Shown in pieces: positions 28,007 through 47,039 of a stretch of DNA of 64,000 bases. The DNA is from Nocardioides faecalis (GTDB taxonomy: Bacteria; Actinomycetota; Actinomycetes; Propionibacteriales; Nocardioidaceae): NCBI RefSeq assembly GCF_018388425.1, contig NZ_CP074406.1, positions 2,108,001 to 2,172,000 on the forward strand, written 5' to 3'. The notes below the pieces were generated by a model. It had not been told where the DNA came from. It was given only the letters and a program-made list of their open reading frames with translations, and did not search any database. Position numbers and translations under genes: made by a program. Numbering within the stretch: the first letter of the stretch is position 1; each line of letters starts with the position of its first letter.

Positions 28007-29137
28007 ATGGACGCGACCACGTTGGTGACCCCACCGTACGTCGCCGGACCGTTCCGCCTCGAGCCGTTCCGCGGCCTCATGCTCGCGCCTGGACGGGTGG
28101 GCAACCCCACCACCGGGCGCGCGTTCGCCCGGCCGTACCGGGAGGTCTCCAACCGCCTGGCGCGGTGGCAGGCCAAGGGGTACCTGACCCACGACGAGAC
28201 GCCCGCGCTGTACCTGCACGAGTACACCTCCGGCGGCATCACGGTGCGCGGCCTGGTCGGTGCGCTCGACGTCTCCCGGCGCGCGCTGCACCCGGCGGAC
28301 CGCGCGGTGCTGCCACACGAGGGGATTCACCCCGTCCAGGCCGACGAGCTCGCCGACCGGATGGCGGAGATGCGGCTCAACCCCGCCCCGATCCTGTTGG
28401 TGCACCGTGGCTCCGAGGCCCTGCGCGCACAGCTGGGCGCGGTGGCCGCCACCGAGCCCACGCACGCGTTCACCGACCGCAGCGAGCAGCAGCACCGGAT
28501 CTGGGCGACCCGGGATCGCGAGACCCTCGACCTGATCGCGGCCGAGCTCAGCAGCACCCGGGCACTGATCGCCGACGGTCACCACCGCTACGCCGCCTAC
28601 CTGCGGCTGCAGCGCCGGCACGCCGCGCAGGGCAGCCCCGTGCCGACCGACTTCGGACTGGCGATGCTCGTGGACCAGGACGACACCCCGCTGTTCCTCG
28701 GTCCGATCCACCGCACGCTCGTCGGCGCCACCATGGACGACCTCCGTGACGCCGTGCAGAGCCTCGGCCTGACCTACGAGCCCCAGGACCAGGCCGGCTC
28801 GGTCGCCGCGCTGTCCGCGACCCGGCTCGCCGCCACCGACGGCACCGACTGGGCGATCATCGGGTTGGACCCCGACAGCGGCGAGGCCGCCGTGGAGACG
28901 TTGCACCGTCACGTGGTGCCCGCGCTGCCGCACGGCCCGACGACGCTGGTCTACCACCACAGCGTCGAGGACGCGCTCGCCAAGGCGCGCCCGGACGCGG
29001 TCGCCGTGCTGATGCCGGCTCCCAGCGTCGACCACGTGATCCGGATAGCGGAGGCCGACCGCCTGCTCCCGGAGAAGGCGACGTCGTTCCAGCCCAAGCC
29101 GAGCCTCGGCGTCCTGATCAGGTCGCTTCGGGACTGA
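28007..29137 (+). CDS. DUF1015 domain-containing protein
   Basis: A 376-aa member of the DUF1015 family. Diagnostic blocks are FRLEPFRGLMLAPGRVGN at the start, YLTHDETPALYLHEYT, LPHEGIHPVQADELADRM, and the signature IADGHHRYAAYLR with D190. The function of the family is unproven; members are often near serine biosynthesis genes in other bacteria. It is one of few plus-strand genes in the first half of the window. The 49-bp gap to the divergent HAD gene must hold both promoters. It overlaps the decayed tetR on the opposite strand by 20 bp. Confidence 0.88.
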   Translation: MDATTLVTPPYVAGPFRLEPFRGLMLAPGRVGNPTTGRAFARPYREVSNRLARWQAKGYLTHDETPALYLHEYTSGGITVRGLVGALDVSRRALHPADRAVLPHEGIHPVQADELADRMAEMRLNPAPILLVHRGSEALRAQLGAVAATEPTHAFTDRSEQQHRIWATRDRETLDLIAAELSSTRALIADGHHRYAAYLRLQRRHAAQGSPVPTDFGLAMLVDQDDTPLFLGPIHRTLVGATMDDLRDAVQSLGLTYEPQDQAGSVAALSATRLAATDGTDWAIIGLDPDSGEAAVETLHRHVVPALPHGPTTLVYHHSVEDALAKARPDAVAVLMPAPSVDHVIRIAEADRLLPEKATSFQPKPSLGVLIRSLRD

Positions 29138-29745
29138 TCCCGTCCGAGCGCGGACCGCTGCCCGGATCCAGGCGTGCCAGGAACGGGATGCGGTGCGCGA
29201 GACGAGCGACCGACGTCCCGCGAGGGCCAGCACGAGGCACTGGATCGTGACGCCGTCGACGAGAGCCAGCATCTGATCCGCGGCATCAGCCGCGAGCCCC
29301 TGGGCGACGAACCGGCCGCGCAGCTCACGATCCAGGTCCGCGGACGCCGGCGGCCAGCTCCCCGTCGGTGGCGGCGATGGCGGCGAAGGCGAGCCAGACC
29401 CGGGCACGGCGCTCCCTCCAGGTCGTCCAACGGCAGCCATTGCTGTACGACCTCCAGCACCGTCGTGGGCCGCGCCGCCACGACATGAGACAAGAACAGC
29501 TCACCGGCATGGTCGAAGCCGGCGCGCACGAGTTCCCGCTTCGTACGGAAGTAGTACTGCACCTGAGCCGGTGAGACGCCCCCAGTTGCTGCGACGCTGC
29601 GGACGCTGAGGGCGCCGACGCCTTGATCGGCGAGCACAGCTCCCAGCTGGCGGAGCCCGACGACGGGTGTCTCCACATCGGCGAACCAGAAGAACGGTCG
29701 AACAGCCCGGGCGGGAGCGGGCCACCGACGATCCGGATGCGTCAC
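29118..29745 (-). pseudogene. Frameshifted TetR-family regulator
   Basis: The N-terminal HTH is intact (GALSVRSVAATGGVSPAQVQ then YYFRTKRELVRAGF). After LPLDDLE the reading must shift at a GGG run near 29414-29416 to continue ERRARVWLAFAAIAATDGELAA. It must shift again near 29340 to give RELRGRFVAQGLAADAADQM, and once more near 29230 to reach VARLAHRIPFLARLDPG and a stop at 29118. All segments look like one BetI/TetR_C_6-type protein of about 200 aa. The start may be GTG 29676 or ATG 29745. This is a pseudogene unless the indels are sequencing errors. It lies just downstream of the rRNA operon terminator. Confidence 0.75.
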
Positions 29746-29760
29746 CCGGTCGAAAACGCA

Positions 29761-29794
29761 TGAAAGGCCAGCACACGAATGTGCTGGCCTTTCA
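29761..29794. terminator. Intrinsic terminator of the rRNA operon
   Basis: A perfect 15-bp inverted repeat (29761-29775 and 29780-29794) has a 4-base loop that reads TTCG on the minus strand, the exceptionally stable UUCG tetraloop. A TGCGTTTTCG stretch follows on that strand. It lies just beyond the 5S 3' end, so it terminates the rrn transcript. Confidence 0.92.
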
Positions 29795-29805
29795 TGGAAT
29801 GTTTG

Positions 29806-29923
29806 TCCGGCGGCGTCCTACTCTCCCACAGCCTCTCGGCTGCAGTACCATCGGCGCTGGCAGGCTTAACTTCCGGGTTCGGGATGGGACCGGGTGTTTC
29901 CCTGCCGCTATGGCCGCCGTAAC
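29806..29923 (-). rRNA. rrf: 5S ribosomal RNA
   Basis: The minus strand from about 29923 starts GTTACGGCGGCCATAGCGG and contains CCCATCCCGAACCCGGAAG and GAGAGTAGG, all canonical 5S features, ending near CGCCGCCGGAC. The length of about 118 nt is normal. Both ends are estimated to within a few bases from pairing of the terminal stem. Confidence 0.95.
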
Positions 29924-30059
29924 TCTATGAACCCTCACTCCACCAGCCACATGGGTGTGGTGGTGTGGGGTTGAATCGTGGACGCGATGCGTTGGTGCGC
30001 GGAATGTCATGTGTGTTCGTGTGTTGCCATGACCCGTGTGCACATCGGATTTGTTGGAT

Positions 30060-30077
30060 GTGTTGGGGGTTTGTTGT

Positions 30078-30083
<6 letters not shown>
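30060..30083 (-). other. 3' arm of the 23S processing stalk
   Basis: This stretch pairs with 33205-33229 across the whole 23S gene with one mismatch and one bulge, forming the double-stranded stalk cut by RNase III to release pre-23S rRNA. The plus strand contains GGGTTTGTTGTGGCAAG. Confidence 0.8.
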
Positions 30084-35153
<5,070 letters not shown>

Positions 35154-35284
35154 AAAATTCAATACCTGACAACCAAACAAACCTGACAATGTTAATCGCC
35201 AGAATCATTTCATTGCCGAAAAACCCACACCAGCCATAAGCTGATGCATTAATTCACAACAATCATATGCATGACACACTGTTG

Positions 35285-35296
35285 AGTTCTCAAACA
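35285..35296 (-). promoter_or_regulatory. rrn boxA antitermination element
   Basis: The minus strand reads TGTTTGAGAACTCAACAG, the actinobacterial boxA that recruits NusB/NusE and prevents Rho termination in the untranslated rRNA transcript. It lies about 130 nt upstream of 16S and 58 nt downstream of the predicted -10. Confidence 0.85.
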
Positions 35297-35353
35297 TCAC
35301 ACGCACTCGCGCCTCAACCCGATCCGGGCCTTGGTCGCGGGGCAACCTGTGAA

Positions 35354-35382
35354 ACGTTACTCGGCCGATCCGAGCCGGTCAA
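35354..35382 (-). promoter_or_regulatory. rrn promoter
   Basis: Minus-strand -35 TTGACC (35377-35382), a spacer of exactly 17 bp and -10 TAACGT (35354-35359). This is the best housekeeping-sigma match in the window, in the expected place upstream of boxA. Confidence 0.85.
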
Positions 35383-35528
35383 CTCCGCGAGGAGCAACCC
35401 GACTCGCACACACCAAGCACCCCGGACACACGACAAGAACCTTTGTTCTGGGCCCTAGGCCCGGAGGTTCTCGCTGCGTTCCCGCGGCGAGAAGGAACAT
35501 TACCCACACACCCCCGGTACATGCCAAA

Positions 35529-35563
35529 CCGGGGCGGCCCCTGACTTTCCGGGGCCGCCCCGG
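35529..35563. terminator. Terminator after argH
   Basis: Arms CCGGGGCGGCCCC (35529-35541) and GGGGCCGCCCCGG (35551-35563) form a perfect 13-bp stem with a 9-base loop. It lies 50 bp after the argH stop and before the rrn promoter, so it insulates the rrn operon from arg transcription. The following T-run is short (TTTGG), as is common in high-GC genomes. Confidence 0.85.
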
Positions 35564-35612
35564 GGCGGTGTCTTGCGGGTGTCCGACGGGCGTCGGACGG
35601 GTCCTCGCCGGC

Positions 35613-39076
<3,464 letters not shown>

Positions 39077-39077
39077 C

Positions 39078-40049
39078 TCAGGCTCCCAGTCGCGCCGGGT
39101 CGGCCAGCCAGGCCATGACGGCCTTCTGGGCGTGGCGGCGGTTCTCCGCCTCGTCCCAGACCACGCTCTGCGGGCCGTCGATGACCTCGGCGTCGATCTC
39201 CGAGCCGCGGTACGCCGGCAGGCAGTGCAGCACGATCGCGTCCGGTGCGGCGTGCCGCATCAGCTCGGTGGTCACCGCGTAGGGACCGAAGACGGCCCGC
39301 CGCTCGGCGGCCTCGTCCTCCTTGCCCATCGACACCCAGGTGTCGGTGACCACGACGTCGGCGCCCTGCACGGCCGCAACGGGGTCGTCGGTGACCCGGA
39401 CGCTCCCCAGCGGCATGAGGTTCACGCGTGCGCGGACGTCGGCGGCGGGCCCGTAGCCCTCGGGGCAGCCGAACGCCACCTCCATGTCCGCGGTCGCCCC
39501 GGCCAGCGCCCAGGAGTTGCCCATGTTGCAGGCGGCGTCGCCGAGGAACGCCACACGCAGCCCGGCCAGCCGGCCCTTGTGCTCGGTGATGGTGAGCAGG
39601 TCGGCGAGGAGCTGGCAGGGGTGGAACTCGTCGGTGAGCGCGTTGATCACCGGCACGCCGGAGTGCTGCGCCATCTGCTCCAGGTCGCTCTGCGCGAAGG
39701 TGCGCCACACGATCTGGGAGGCTTGACGGCCCAGCACCCGCGCCACGTCGGGCACGGACTCGCGCTTGCCGATCCCGGCCAGGGCGCCGTCGACGAGCAT
39801 CGGGTGGCCCCCGAGCTCGGCGATGCCCGCGGCGAACGAGGCCTGGGTGCGCAGGGTGGGCTTGTCGAAGATCATCGCGACCGTGCGCGGCCCGGCCAGC
39901 GGCTTGGCGCCGTAGGGGTCGGCCTTCAGCCGCGCGGCCAGGGCGAGCACCTCGGCCTGCTCGGCCGCCGACAGGTCGTCGTCGCGCAGGAAGGAGCGGA
40001 CCGTGCCGGTCCCCGGGGTGTCCGGTGTGGTCGTTCCGGTCGTGCTCAC
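39078..40049 (-). CDS. argF: Ornithine carbamoyltransferase
   Basis: A 323-aa carbamoyltransferase that converts ornithine and carbamoyl phosphate to citrulline. Carbamoyl-phosphate binding is by [10 protein letters not shown], a variant of the usual STRTR loop; [22 protein letters not shown] (ornithine SMG loop) and [12 protein letters not shown] are canonical. GTG 40049 overlaps the argD stop by 4 bp and follows AAGGCGG. The variant loop also occurs in other actinobacterial enzymes as far as I recall. Confidence 0.95.
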   Translation of the reverse strand: MSTTGTTTPDTPGTGTVRSFLRDDDLSAAEQAEVLALAARLKADPYGAKPLAGPRTVAMIFDKPTLRTQASFAAGIAELGGHPMLVDGALAGIGKRESVPDVARVLGRQASQIVWRTFAQSDLEQMAQHSGVPVINALTDEFHPCQLLADLLTITEHKGRLAGLRVAFLGDAACNMGNSWALAGATADMEVAFGCPEGYGPAADVRARVNLMPLGSVRVTDDPVAAVQGADVVVTDTWVSMGKEDEAAERRAVFGPYAVTTELMRHAAPDAIVLHCLPAYRGSEIDAEVIDGPQSVVWDEAENRRHAQKAVMAWLADPARLGA

Positions 40050-41245
40050 AGGTGCACCGCCTTGTCGAGGAGGGTGGGCCAGGCCTGGACGAACGCGTCG
40101 ACCTCGGCCGCGGAGACCACGAGCGGCGGCGCGAACCGGATCCGGTCCGGGCCGGTGGCGTTGATGATCCAGCCGGCGTCCTGGGCGGCGGCCACCACGG
40201 CCGGTGCCGCGGGTGCGCCGGGGCCGGTGAGCGTCAGGCCGACCAGCACGCCGCTGCCGCGGACCTCGCTGACCCGGTCGTCGGCGGCGAGACCGGAGCG
40301 CAGCCGCTCCCCCATCGCCGTGGCGTTCTCCAGCAGGCCCTCGCCGAGGATCGTGTCGATCACCGCCAGCGCGGCGGCGGAGGCGACGGGGTTGCCGCCG
40401 AAGGTGGTGCCGTGGTTGCCCGGCTCGAGCAGCGAGCCAGCGCGGCCCAGGCCGATGCACGCACCGATCGGGATGCCGCCGGCCAGGCCCTTCGCCAAGG
40501 TGACGAGGTCGGGGGTGATGCCTGCGGGGTGGCTGGCCAGCCAGTGGCCGGTGCGCCCCATGCCGGACTGGATCTCGTCCAGCCACAGCAGCGCGCCGTG
40601 CTGCGTGGTGATCTCGCGGGCGGCCTGCAGGAACGCGGTGGAGGCGACGTTGACGCCCGCCTCCCCCTGCAGCGGCTCGATCACCACTGCGGCGGTCTGG
40701 TCGTCGACCGCAGCCGCGAGGGCGTCGGCGTCGCCGTACGGCACCCAGGTGACGTGGCCGGGCAATGGCTCGAAGGGCTCGCGGTAGGCGGCCTTGGAGG
40801 TCAGCGCCAGGCTGCCCATGGTGCGGCCGTGGAAGGCGTCCTCCATGGCCACGATGTGGGTGCGGCCGGTGCGCCGGGTGATCTTGAGGGCGGCCTCGTT
40901 GGCCTCCGCGCCGGAGTTGGCGAAGAAGACCCGGCCGTCCACGCCGGGCGCGGTCAGCGCGAGCAGCCGCTCGGCGAGCTCGACCTGCGGGGTGGTGGCG
41001 AAGAAGTTCGACACGTGGCCCAGCGTGGCCAGCTGCTCGCTCACCGCACGCAGCAGGGCGGGGTGGGCGTGGCCGAGGGTGTTGACCGCGATGCCGCCGA
41101 GGAAGTCGACGTAGGTGTTGCCGTCGACGTCGGTCACCCGCAGGCCCTCGCCGCGGGCGAGCACCATCTTCGGCGGACCGAAGGTGTTCATCACCGCGGC
41201 GGCGTACCGCTCGGTCCACTGCTGGTTGAGGCTCTGCTCGCTCAC
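40046..41245 (-). CDS. argD: Acetylornithine aminotransferase
   Basis: A 399-aa class III PLP aminotransferase. [31 protein letters not shown] and the PLP lysine in [16 protein letters not shown] are present. It makes N-acetylornithine from the semialdehyde with glutamate as donor. GTG 41245 overlaps the argB stop by 4 bp (GTGA); the end overlaps argF by 4 bp. Confidence 0.96.
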   Translation of the reverse strand: MSEQSLNQQWTERYAAAVMNTFGPPKMVLARGEGLRVTDVDGNTYVDFLGGIAVNTLGHAHPALLRAVSEQLATLGHVSNFFATTPQVELAERLLALTAPGVDGRVFFANSGAEANEAALKITRRTGRTHIVAMEDAFHGRTMGSLALTSKAAYREPFEPLPGHVTWVPYGDADALAAAVDDQTAAVVIEPLQGEAGVNVASTAFLQAAREITTQHGALLWLDEIQSGMGRTGHWLASHPAGITPDLVTLAKGLAGGIPIGACIGLGRAGSLLEPGNHGTTFGGNPVASAAALAVIDTILGEGLLENATAMGERLRSGLAADDRVSEVRGSGVLVGLTLTGPGAPAAPAVVAAAQDAGWIINATGPDRIRFAPPLVVSAAEVDAFVQAWPTLLDKAVHL

Positions 41246-42177
41246 CGGCCGGCCTCCCGCGCCTTGCGCGTCTTCGTGGTGACGCCGGGCAGCACCTGGG
41301 TGCCGACGCCCTCGTCGGTGAACAGCTCCAGCAGGACGGCGTGCTCCTGGCGGCCGTCGACGACGGTCGCGCGCTTGACGCCGCCGCGCACCGCCTGCAG
41401 GCACGCCTTCATCTTCGGGATCATGCCGGAGGCCAGGGTCGGCAGGATCTCCTCGAGCGCCTCGGGGCTGATCTCGCCGATCACCTCCTCGGGGTCCGGC
41501 CAGTCGAGGTAGAGGCCCTCGACGTCGGTGAGCACCAGCAGCTTCTCGGCGCCCAGGGCGGAGGCCAGCGCGGCCGCGGCCGAGTCGGCGTTGACGTTGT
41601 GCACGACGCCGTCGGAGTCGGGGGCGACGCTGGACACGACGGGGATCCGACCGGCCTCGATGAGGTCGAGCACCGCCTCGGGGCGCACCTGCTCCACCTC
41701 GCCGACCAGCCCGAGATCGACCTCCTGGCCGTCGACGACCGTGCCGGTCTGCACGGCGGTGAACAGCCCCGCGTCCTCGCCGGAGAGGCCGACGGCCAGC
41801 GGGCCGTGCTCGTTGATCAGGCCGACCAGCTCGCGCTGCACCTGGCCGACGAGCACCATGCGGACGACGTCCATCGCCTCCGGCGTGGTCACCCGCAGGC
41901 CGCCGCGGAACTCCGACTCGATGCCGAGCCGGTCGAGCATCTGGGAGATCTGCGGGCCGCCGCCGTGCACGACCACCGGGCGGAACCCGGCGAAGCGCAG
42001 GAACGCGATGTCCTCGGCGAAGGCACGCTTGAGGGTGTCGTCGGTCATCGCGTTGCCGCCGTACTTCACCACCACGACCTTGCCGTGGTAGGCCTTCAGC
42101 CACGGCAGGGCACCGGCGAGCGTGGCCGCCTTGTACGGGTCGGGCTTGCCGGGCTGGGTCATCTTCTCCTCGTTCAT
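41242..42177 (-). CDS. argB: Acetylglutamate kinase
   Basis: A 311-aa amino-acid kinase. [13 protein letters not shown] and [14 protein letters not shown] form the ATP and substrate site, followed by [17 protein letters not shown] and the conserved [17 protein letters not shown]. The N-terminal extension with [18 protein letters not shown] is the type linked to arginine feedback inhibition. ATG 42177 overlaps the argJ stop by 4 bp (ATGA), and the end overlaps argD. Confidence 0.96.
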   Translation of the reverse strand: MNEEKMTQPGKPDPYKAATLAGALPWLKAYHGKVVVVKYGGNAMTDDTLKRAFAEDIAFLRFAGFRPVVVHGGGPQISQMLDRLGIESEFRGGLRVTTPEAMDVVRMVLVGQVQRELVGLINEHGPLAVGLSGEDAGLFTAVQTGTVVDGQEVDLGLVGEVEQVRPEAVLDLIEAGRIPVVSSVAPDSDGVVHNVNADSAAAALASALGAEKLLVLTDVEGLYLDWPDPEEVIGEISPEALEEILPTLASGMIPKMKACLQAVRGGVKRATVVDGRQEHAVLLELFTDEGVGTQVLPGVTTKTRKAREAGR

Positions 42178-43334
42178 GACGAGTACGCGCTGTTCTCGTG
42201 GACGTAGGCGTGGGTCAGGTCGTTGGTCCACACCGTGGCCTGGGCCGGCCCGGACTTCAGGTCGATGGTCACCGTGACGTCGCGCGGCGAGAGGTCGACC
42301 AGGGCCGGGTCCTCGGCCGGGGTGCTGTTGCGGCACACCCACACGCCGTTCATCGCCACGTCCAGGTCGGCCGGGTCGAAGGCCGCGCCGGTGGTGCCGA
42401 CCGAGGCGAGCACGCGTCCCCAGTTCGGGTCCTTGCCGAACACCGCGGCCTTGAACAGGTTGCTGCGTGCGACGCTGCGGCCGACCTCGACCGCGTCGTC
42501 CTCGCTGGCCGCGCCGCACACGGTGATCGCGATCTCGTGGTCGGCGCCCTCGGCGTCGGCGAGCAGCTGCTTGGCCAGCGACGTGCACGCCTGTGTCAGG
42601 GCGGCGGTGAACGTCTCCAGGTCCGGGCGCACGCCGGAGGCGCCCGAGGCCAGCACGGTGACGGTGTCGTTGGTGGACTGGCAGCCGTCGGAGTCGAGCC
42701 GGTCGAAGCTGACCCGGGTCGAGGCGCGCAGTGCGGCGTCGAGGTCCGCGGCGTCGACGATCGCGTCGGTGGTGATCACCACCAGCATCGTGGCCAGTGC
42801 GGGTGCGAGCATGCCGGCGCCCTTGGCCATCCCGCCGATGGACCAGCCGGCCCCGTCGGGGGCCTCGACGACGACCTGCTTGCTCACCGAGTCGGTGGTC
42901 ATGATCGCCTCGGCGGCGTCCGCGCCGCCGTCCCTGCTGAGCGCGGCGTGCACGGTGTGCACGCCCTTGAGGAGCACGTCGCGGTCGTTGGCCAGGCCGA
43001 TCAGGCCGGTCGAGCACACGACCACGTCGCCGGCGCCGATGCCGAGCAGGCCGGCGACCTCCTCGGCGACCTGGTGGGTGGTGAGGAAGCCCTCGGGGCC
43101 GGTGTAGCAGTTCGCTCCCCCGGAGTTCAGCACAACGGCGCGGACCACGCCGTCCTTGACCACCTGCTCGCTCCACAGCACCGGGTTGGCCTTGCAGCGG
43201 TTGGAGGTGAAGACGGAGGCGGAGTCGAAGCGAGGGCCGGTGCTGGCGACGAGGGCCAGGTCCTTGCCTCCGTTGACCTTGATGCCGACGGCGGCGCCGG
43301 CGGCGGCGAACCCGGCGGGATGCGTGATGCTCAT
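42174..43334 (-). CDS. argJ: Bifunctional glutamate N-acetyltransferase/ornithine acetyltransferase
   Basis: A 386-aa self-cleaving enzyme. The cleavage site is [12 protein letters not shown], with T182 becoming the N-terminal nucleophile of the beta chain, preceded by [10 protein letters not shown]. It recycles the acetyl group from acetylornithine to glutamate. The ATG at 43334 is 22 bp after the stop of the ACT-domain gene. Downstream coupling to argB is through an ATGA overlap. Confidence 0.96.
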   Translation of the reverse strand: MSITHPAGFAAAGAAVGIKVNGGKDLALVASTGPRFDSASVFTSNRCKANPVLWSEQVVKDGVVRAVVLNSGGANCYTGPEGFLTTHQVAEEVAGLLGIGAGDVVVCSTGLIGLANDRDVLLKGVHTVHAALSRDGGADAAEAIMTTDSVSKQVVVEAPDGAGWSIGGMAKGAGMLAPALATMLVVITTDAIVDAADLDAALRASTRVSFDRLDSDGCQSTNDTVTVLASGASGVRPDLETFTAALTQACTSLAKQLLADAEGADHEIAITVCGAASEDDAVEVGRSVARSNLFKAAVFGKDPNWGRVLASVGTTGAAFDPADLDVAMNGVWVCRNSTPAEDPALVDLSPRDVTVTIDLKSGPAQATVWTNDLTHAYVHENSAYSS

Positions 43335-43356
43335 GGTGCGACCTCTACGGATGTGT

Positions 43357-44894
<1,538 letters not shown>

Positions 44895-44930
44895 CGCTGC
44901 ATGCCCTCGGTCGAGGGGGGTCGGGAAGGG

Positions 44931-47039
44931 TCAGGAGGCGGTGCCGAAGAGCCCGTCCGTCGCCGCCGCCATGCGCTCGCCCAGCATCGGGGTCAGCGTC
45001 TCGGCGTAGGTGTCGGAGATGTGCGTGCCGGAGCGGTAGACGATCACGTTGCCGATGACCGCCGGGCAGGTCCGGCCGTCCGGGCAGGCCAGGTCGTTCA
45101 TGTCCACCGGGCGCACGCCCTCGACGCGCTCCGCAGCCTCGAGCTGCGCGGCCGCGCCGGAGCCCTTGGACTGGCGCGCCATGTCGAACGCGCACTTCCT
45201 CAGGTCGTCGAGGTTCTCCTGCACGCACTCCGGCCGGTTCGACAGCCCGGGGTTGTCCACGATCGGCGCTACCGCGATGCCCGCGTCGCGCAGGGCCTGC
45301 CAGTGGTGCACGAGGCCGTCGACCATCGCCTTCCGCGTCAGCGGGGTGTCTTCGTCGTACGGGCCACCGGGCATCGCGACGCTCCACCGCGTCACCGTGA
45401 CCACGAGGTCGGGGCGCAGGTCGAGGATCTCGGCCAGCGAGCGCTGCGACCAGTCGTCGCAGGACGGATTGGGGTTGCCGTCCGGGCCGGGACGGACCAC
45501 GTCGGCGAACTCGCAGCCGTTCTTGCCGATCACGACCAGCTTCCAGCCCTGGGCGCGGGCGAGCTCGTGCAGCGGGGTGAACCACTGCATGGCCTTGGAG
45601 TCGCCGACCAGCACGACGGTGCGCTCGCCGTCGGGCGCGCCGTACTCGCACTGCTTCAGGTCGCCGTAGTTGTTGACGACGCAGGAGTCGTCGTAGATCT
45701 GCGGCATGTCGGTGGCGGCGTCCAGCGGGGAGGGCCGGATCGCCTCGACGCTGCGCTGCTCGGCCCAGTAGCCGGCCGGGCGGGTGCCGATCGCGGCGGC
45801 GCCGGGACTCTCCTCGGCGTTCGCCACCGGGACGGTGCCCACCAGCGCGAAGGAGGCGATCACGGCGGCGCCGGTGAGGCCGGCCACCGCGGTGAGGACA
45901 CCGCCCATCACCAGGGCGGGCCGGTTCGCGGCCAACCGCCGGCTCTCGCGCACCGGGTTCTCCAGGTACCGGTAGGACAGCCACGCCGGGATCGCGGAGA
46001 CCGCCACCACCAGCAGCAGGTGGCGCACCCGCAGGTCGTCGCCCCACAGGCCCTGGGCGCCCACGATGAACGGCCAGTGCCACAGGTAGAGGGAGTACGA
46101 CAGGGCGCCGATCCACACCGCCGGACGGATCCCGATGACGGCACCCACGCCGCGGTCCGGGGTGGTGCCGCCAGCCAGGATGACCCCCGCGGTGCCCAGC
46201 ACCGGCAGCAGCGTCCCCAGGCCCGGCCAGTCCCAGCTGGGCTCGTAGGCGAGCATCACGGTCGCGATGGCCGCCAGCCCGGCCCAGCCGGCGACCTGCC
46301 GCAGCCACTGCGGCAGGCGGACCAGGACCGGGTAGGCGACGGCGAGCAGCGCGCCGACCCCGAGCTCCCACACCCGGGTGGTGGAGACGAAGAACGCCTG
46401 GCCGGGCACCTCCTGCACGTAGTGCAGGGTCCAGGCGAAGGAGGCGAGGGTGAGCACCGCGACGGTGGCGAAGAGCGCGAGCCGGCGGCGCTGGGAGACC
46501 AGGGCGACAACGAGGGCGATCAGCAGCGGCCAGACGATGTAGAACTGCTCCTCCACCGCCAGCGACCAGTAGTGCTGCACCGGGGAGGCGCCCACGTCCT
46601 CGGCGAGATAGTCGACCTCACGGTCGCCCAGGCGCCAGTTCACCAGGTAGAACGCCGCCGCGACGATGTCGCCGCCGAACGGCTTGCGGTCGCCCGCGGG
46701 CAGGCAGAAGACGGTGACCAGCGCGCTGAACGCCAGCACCAGGGTGCCAGCCGGCAGCAGCCGCCGGGCCCGGCGCGCCCAGAACCGGGCCAGCCGCAGC
46801 CTGCCGCGCTGCTCGACCTCGCGCACCATCAGCGAGGTGATCAGGAAGCCGGAGATCACGAAGAAGACGTCGACACCCGCGAATCCACCGGGCAGCCAGG
46901 CGAGCCCGGCGTGGTAGACGAGGACCGAGAGCACCGCGATCGCGCGCAGCCCCTCGATGTCCCGGCGCGGGCGAGAGCGCGCCGGCGGCGGCACAGCAGT
47001 CGGCGCGTCGTCGCGTCCTGCGACCTCCGCCGTCGTCAT
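44931..47039 (-). CDS. Membrane acyltransferase with C-terminal SGNH domain (OafA/YrhL type)
   Basis: A 702-aa protein. Residues 28 to about 400 form a ten-helix acyltransferase-3 domain (RDIEGLRAIAVLSVLVYHAG with H43; FFVISGFLIT; WSLAVEEQFYIVWP). The C-terminal extracellular part is an SGNH hydrolase-like domain with GDSKAMQ (479-485) and a late SGTHISD histidine. Such proteins O-acetylate cell-envelope glycans. The ATG overlaps the pheT stop by 4 bp, an odd partner for a housekeeping tRNA synthetase. The glycan target is unknown. Confidence 0.9.
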   Translation of the reverse strand: MTTAEVAGRDDAPTAVPPPARSRPRRDIEGLRAIAVLSVLVYHAGLAWLPGGFAGVDVFFVISGFLITSLMVREVEQRGRLRLARFWARRARRLLPAGTLVLAFSALVTVFCLPAGDRKPFGGDIVAAAFYLVNWRLGDREVDYLAEDVGASPVQHYWSLAVEEQFYIVWPLLIALVVALVSQRRRLALFATVAVLTLASFAWTLHYVQEVPGQAFFVSTTRVWELGVGALLAVAYPVLVRLPQWLRQVAGWAGLAAIATVMLAYEPSWDWPGLGTLLPVLGTAGVILAGGTTPDRGVGAVIGIRPAVWIGALSYSLYLWHWPFIVGAQGLWGDDLRVRHLLLVVAVSAIPAWLSYRYLENPVRESRRLAANRPALVMGGVLTAVAGLTGAAVIASFALVGTVPVANAEESPGAAAIGTRPAGYWAEQRSVEAIRPSPLDAATDMPQIYDDSCVVNNYGDLKQCEYGAPDGERTVVLVGDSKAMQWFTPLHELARAQGWKLVVIGKNGCEFADVVRPGPDGNPNPSCDDWSQRSLAEILDLRPDLVVTVTRWSVAMPGGPYDEDTPLTRKAMVDGLVHHWQALRDAGIAVAPIVDNPGLSNRPECVQENLDDLRKCAFDMARQSKGSGAAAQLEAAERVEGVRPVDMNDLACPDGRTCPAVIGNVIVYRSGTHISDTYAETLTPMLGERMAAATDGLFGTAS

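Larger units (their letters stand above)
35154..35528 (-). promoter_or_regulatory. rrn leader and promoter region (stretch without genes)
   Basis: It holds the rrn promoter (35354-35382), boxA (35285-35296) and about 200 nt of leader. Upstream of the promoter there is a hairpin with arms TTCTCGC and GCGAGAA (about 35468-35493) and the near-palindrome GGGCCCTAGGCCC around 35451-35463. The region is AT-richer than surrounding genes, especially 35156-35280. No second clear promoter was found. Confidence 0.75.

Noticed and set aside
28951..29745. An intact 264-aa TetR protein in one frame
   Set aside because: After about residue 110 the frame turns into arginine/serine-rich sequence while the true TetR continuation appears in other frames.
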